From the NCBI GenBank assembly GCA_002690925.1, contig NZGD01000028.1, positions 1 to 38,020 of the forward strand: a DNA stretch of 38,020 nucleotides. Direction: 5' to 3'. Of this stretch, positions 36,191-38,020 are shown in pieces (the first letter of the stretch is position 1; each line of letters begins with the position of its first letter). The notes under the pieces are model-generated. The model had not been told where the DNA came from. It made no database searches and was given only the letters and a program-made list of their open reading frames with translations. The stretch is from Rhodopirellula sp. Its GTDB lineage: Bacteria > Planctomycetota > Planctomycetia > Pirellulales > Pirellulaceae. Both the position numbers and the translations under genes were made by a program.

Positions 36191-37320
36191 TATTGGTAAA
36201 CCAACTTCTGGCCGCCATCGATAGGCATGAATTTGTGGGTCCGAAGTTCGCCTTCAGCATCAATCTCAAGGAGATTGATGTTGTCTGGCGACGTCGGTAC
36301 ACGTTCCAACAGATCGCTACGGAACTGCTCCAAGCTCGCTCCGTGAATGGCGTCTAAGTCGCTGGTTAACTCGCCCTTGTCTTTCCTAATGATGTAATCG
36401 AGCAAAGGCAGAGTCAGTTCTAGTTTCGCTTTCGTGAGGCTGTGCTTGAGCAATGGCAGGCCAGTGACCGCATCGAGGTCAATGGTGAATTCATCAACTG
36501 GTATCTTCCCAAGCACGATTTGAACAGACTGAAACACCTTCTCATCGGGGCGTCTTAACGTTATGAATAGACTATCGCGTTTGTTCCGTGGAACGGAGGC
36601 ACCGATGTACTCTTCCATCAACACACCCAACACTTGTCTAACAAAGCGCTGTTTCTCCACACCCGACAAATTCTGTTTTGCCGACCAAGTACGTAATTGT
36701 CGGAGCATCGGGGACTGAAGGAAATCGTCGAAAAAGACCTCGGCTGAGGCCTGATAACCTTCGCGAGGCGTACAGAACATGTAGGTGAGGCGCCTAATTT
36801 CTCGCCGGGCGGTGCCATCGTTCGAACCGCCCAAACGCGATACAAAATAGGCCTTCAGTTCACTGAGCGGGGCTGGGTAATCCCAGGCGTTTTCAAGCTT
36901 TCCTTCATGCAACTGTTGGTCGAACTTCGGCGACGCAGCAATGCCAAAGTGAAGGTCCGCCATTTGGCGGAGACAGGACAATGCGTCGACCGCTTGGTGT
37001 CGAAGCGTGGTGCCATGCCCAAAGAATGTTTCGCTAAACACGCACTGTAAAGCGGTTGTAGGATCTTGCCGGACCTGTCTACACGACAGTCCACCTGTGA
37101 GGCTGAAGCTCAAATGGGCAGCGATCTGACGCATGGTCATCCGCCGACCATACGCATCCAGACGACGATAGATGTCCCCAACCCGTTCGCCAACGGTCTC
37201 TTCGTTTTGATTTATCGTCTCGACATTGCGTCGAATCGGGCAGCGCTGTTTCGCGTCACAGCCGCTGCACATGGACCAGCCTGAGTGAGCAGCGAGCTTC
37301 GACAGCAACCCCGAATTCAA
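36190..37320 (-). CDS. DptF-like protein lacking an N-terminal ATPase domain
   Basis: A 376-residue protein whose content resembles the C-terminal part of DptF. It has a cysteine cluster WSMCSGCDAKQRCPIRRN near the N terminus and MTMRQIAAHLSFSLTGGLSC (about 80-100), followed by helical sequence containing LFSET-type FFG (SETFFGHG). Full DptF proteins are longer and begin with a P-loop ATPase, which is absent here. The only start is a weak TTG at 37320, overlapping the stop (TGA, 37317-37319) of an upstream frame. In-frame sequence ahead of the TTG still reads protein-like (AQRFFLFRLNSGLL), so the true coding sequence may have continued upstream and been shifted or cut. It is the first gene of the leftward operon. 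Confidence 0.5.
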   Translation of the reverse strand: MNSGLLSKLAAHSGWSMCSGCDAKQRCPIRRNVETINQNEETVGERVGDIYRRLDAYGRRMTMRQIAAHLSFSLTGGLSCRQVRQDPTTALQCVFSETFFGHGTTLRHQAVDALSCLRQMADLHFGIAASPKFDQQLHEGKLENAWDYPAPLSELKAYFVSRLGGSNDGTARREIRRLTYMFCTPREGYQASAEVFFDDFLQSPMLRQLRTWSAKQNLSGVEKQRFVRQVLGVLMEEYIGASVPRNKRDSLFITLRRPDEKVFQSVQIVLGKIPVDEFTIDLDAVTGLPLLKHSLTKAKLELTLPLLDYIIRKDKGELTSDLDAIHGASLEQFRSDLLERVPTSPDNINLLEIDAEGELRTHKFMPIDGGQKLVYQ

Positions 37321-37631
37321 GCGGAAGAGGAAGAATCGCTGGGCAAGCGCGCCAGGACTCTTCGTTCTGCCGACGCGCAGATTTCGCCAACGTGTGGCGC
37401 AGTGTCGATCACGTTGAGTGTGCTTCGTAGGGTAACCCGGACGAAATGCTTTTGCCCAGACGTGAAACGACTGAAAATATCCTGACGATAGGTCTTTATG
37501 AAGTCGCTACAGGGATAAACATCCGTGCAAATGAGCTCTGAAAAATTTTCGATTCGCTGCCTGCATGTCTGAAGGGCGTGAACCGCTAGCTGCGAAGCCT
37601 CCCACTCTACGGCGCATGGATCAGCACCAGG
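37317..37631 (-). pseudogene. Beheaded reading frame at the island edge
   Basis: A 104-codon minus-strand frame runs from just after a TAG at 37632-37634 to a TGA at 37317-37319, with no usable start codon. It reads strongly protein-like, for example QRIENFSELICTDVYPCSDF and SGQKHFVRVTLRSTLNVID, ending in SDSSSSA. Its stop overlaps the TTG start of the DptF-like gene, the same kind of coupling seen at every other junction of this operon. It is therefore either the 3' end of a former upstream operon gene or a frameshifted front part of the DptF-like gene. In both cases the 5' part is missing, apparently lost when this end of the island was joined to the aldo/keto reductase region. Confidence 0.6.
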
Positions 37632-37723
37632 CTATCCAATCAGCTAGCTATCCTTTTGAGGTCTCCACTCAACGCTGCGTCCTGGGAAGTGCAGGTGCAA
37701 GCGCTCGACCGCAGCAGCCTGCG

Positions 37724-38020
37724 CTAGTCCAGAGTGAAAGGCCGGTCCGGCAGAGGCACCGGAGTGTCGCGAACGATGCCTTTGAGGTACGCGGACTTGT
37801 AGCTCTGGACTTGCTTGTCCGTTGTCAGGTCGTTGAGAGCAGCCATCTGCGCCTCGCTCAGCTCGAAGTCAAGCGCGATATTCATGGAAGTGCGCTCCAT
37901 GGCGGAGGCCTTGGGCACGTGTGAGAACCCGTGCTGTACGAGCCACCGGCCCAGCACCTGCGACGGCGCCTTTCCGGTCTCGCTGCAGACCTTTTGCAGT
38001 GGGGCGCAGTCATTCCACGC
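37724..38020 (-). CDS. Aldo/keto reductase, C-terminal 98 residues
   Basis: This frame is open from the window edge to a TAG at 37724. The visible 98 residues read AWNDCAPLQKVC..., then SQVLGRWLVQHGFSHVPKAS, and then LDFELSEAQMAALNDL. The A-Q-V-x-L-R-W strand, the (I/V)PK(S/A) cofactor-binding block and the FELS...M..L segment are the standard C-terminal end of NADPH-dependent aldo/keto reductases (2,5-diketogluconate reductase type). The catalytic Tyr, Lys, Asp and His lie outside the window. It is unlike the defence genes in kind and in its higher GC, so it probably marks the host side of the island boundary. The tail LPDRPFTLD looks complete. Confidence 0.8.
   Translation of the reverse strand, partial: AWNDCAPLQKVCSETGKAPSQVLGRWLVQHGFSHVPKASAMERTSMNIALDFELSEAQMAALNDLTTDKQVQSYKSAYLKGIVRDTPVPLPDRPFTLD

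Noticed and set aside
14942..37320. A double-strand Dnd (DndABCDE) system
   Set aside because: No DndB, DndD or DndE-like protein is present, while DUF4007 and the SspC-type ATPase are; only the restriction-side proteins look Dpt-like.
1..38020. CRISPR arrays, tRNA or rRNA genes, integrase or recombinase attachment sites
   Set aside because: I looked for regular direct repeats, cloverleaf-like segments and integrase motifs and saw none.

Overview
The window is chromosomal DNA from a proteobacterium, most likely a marine-type gammaproteobacterium. Moderately high GC, strong Shine-Dalgarno sites and the family mix point that way, but nothing here fixes the genus. It is a defence or accessory island: nearly every gene belongs to a nuclease, ATPase, DNA-modification or nucleotide-signalling family, neighbouring blocks differ in base composition, and both ends carry boundary debris. 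An IS3-like insertion-sequence end lies at 1-128, and a beheaded reading frame next to the 3' end of an aldo/keto reductase gene lies at 37317-38020.

Layout. (1) 313-2977: a PD-(D/E)XK nuclease-like protein, a small unknown protein and a membrane-anchored ASCH-domain protein. (2) 2978-4382: about 1.4 kb with no convincing gene. (3) 4383-14283: a locus with one divergent ADP-ribosylglycohydrolase gene and a rightward run encoding an ApaH-like phosphoesterase, a NERD-domain helicase, a 603-residue unknown protein, a MoxR-type AAA+ ATPase, a metallopeptidase-like/VWA protein (DUF2201 type), a second ADP-ribosylglycohydrolase and a WYL-type regulator. The divergent promoter region has repeated GTCGCAT half-sites. 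(4) 14374-14937: a small M15-peptidase-like protein. (5) 14942-23676: a complete single-strand DNA phosphorothioation system, with sspA divergent from sspB-sspC-sspD and a convergent SspE-type DUF262/DUF1524 effector. Two CTGGA-N7-TCCAG palindromes sit between sspA and sspB. (6) 23916-37320: a tight leftward five-gene operon. In order it encodes a DptF-like protein without an ATPase domain, a 522-residue unknown in the DptG position, a 1787-residue DptH-like nuclease-linker-HerA ATPase, a DUF4007-like relative of SspB, and a 1508-residue coiled-coil P-loop ATPase resembling SspC.

How it fits together. SspABCD would place sulfur in the backbone of host DNA, and SspE would use that mark to act on phage. 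The five-gene operon looks like a second, separately acquired effector that combines Dpt-like restriction parts with its own SspB/SspC-like pair but has no SspD. The known dptFGH or sspFGH modules are the nearest published comparisons, but I cannot tell from sequence alone whether this is one of them or a new arrangement. The operon appears cut at its 5' side, so whether it is expressed is open. The ADP-ribosylglycohydrolase/MoxR/VWA/WYL locus is the second candidate for an undescribed system: it has two enzymes that remove ADP-ribose and no recognisable ADP-ribosyltransferase.
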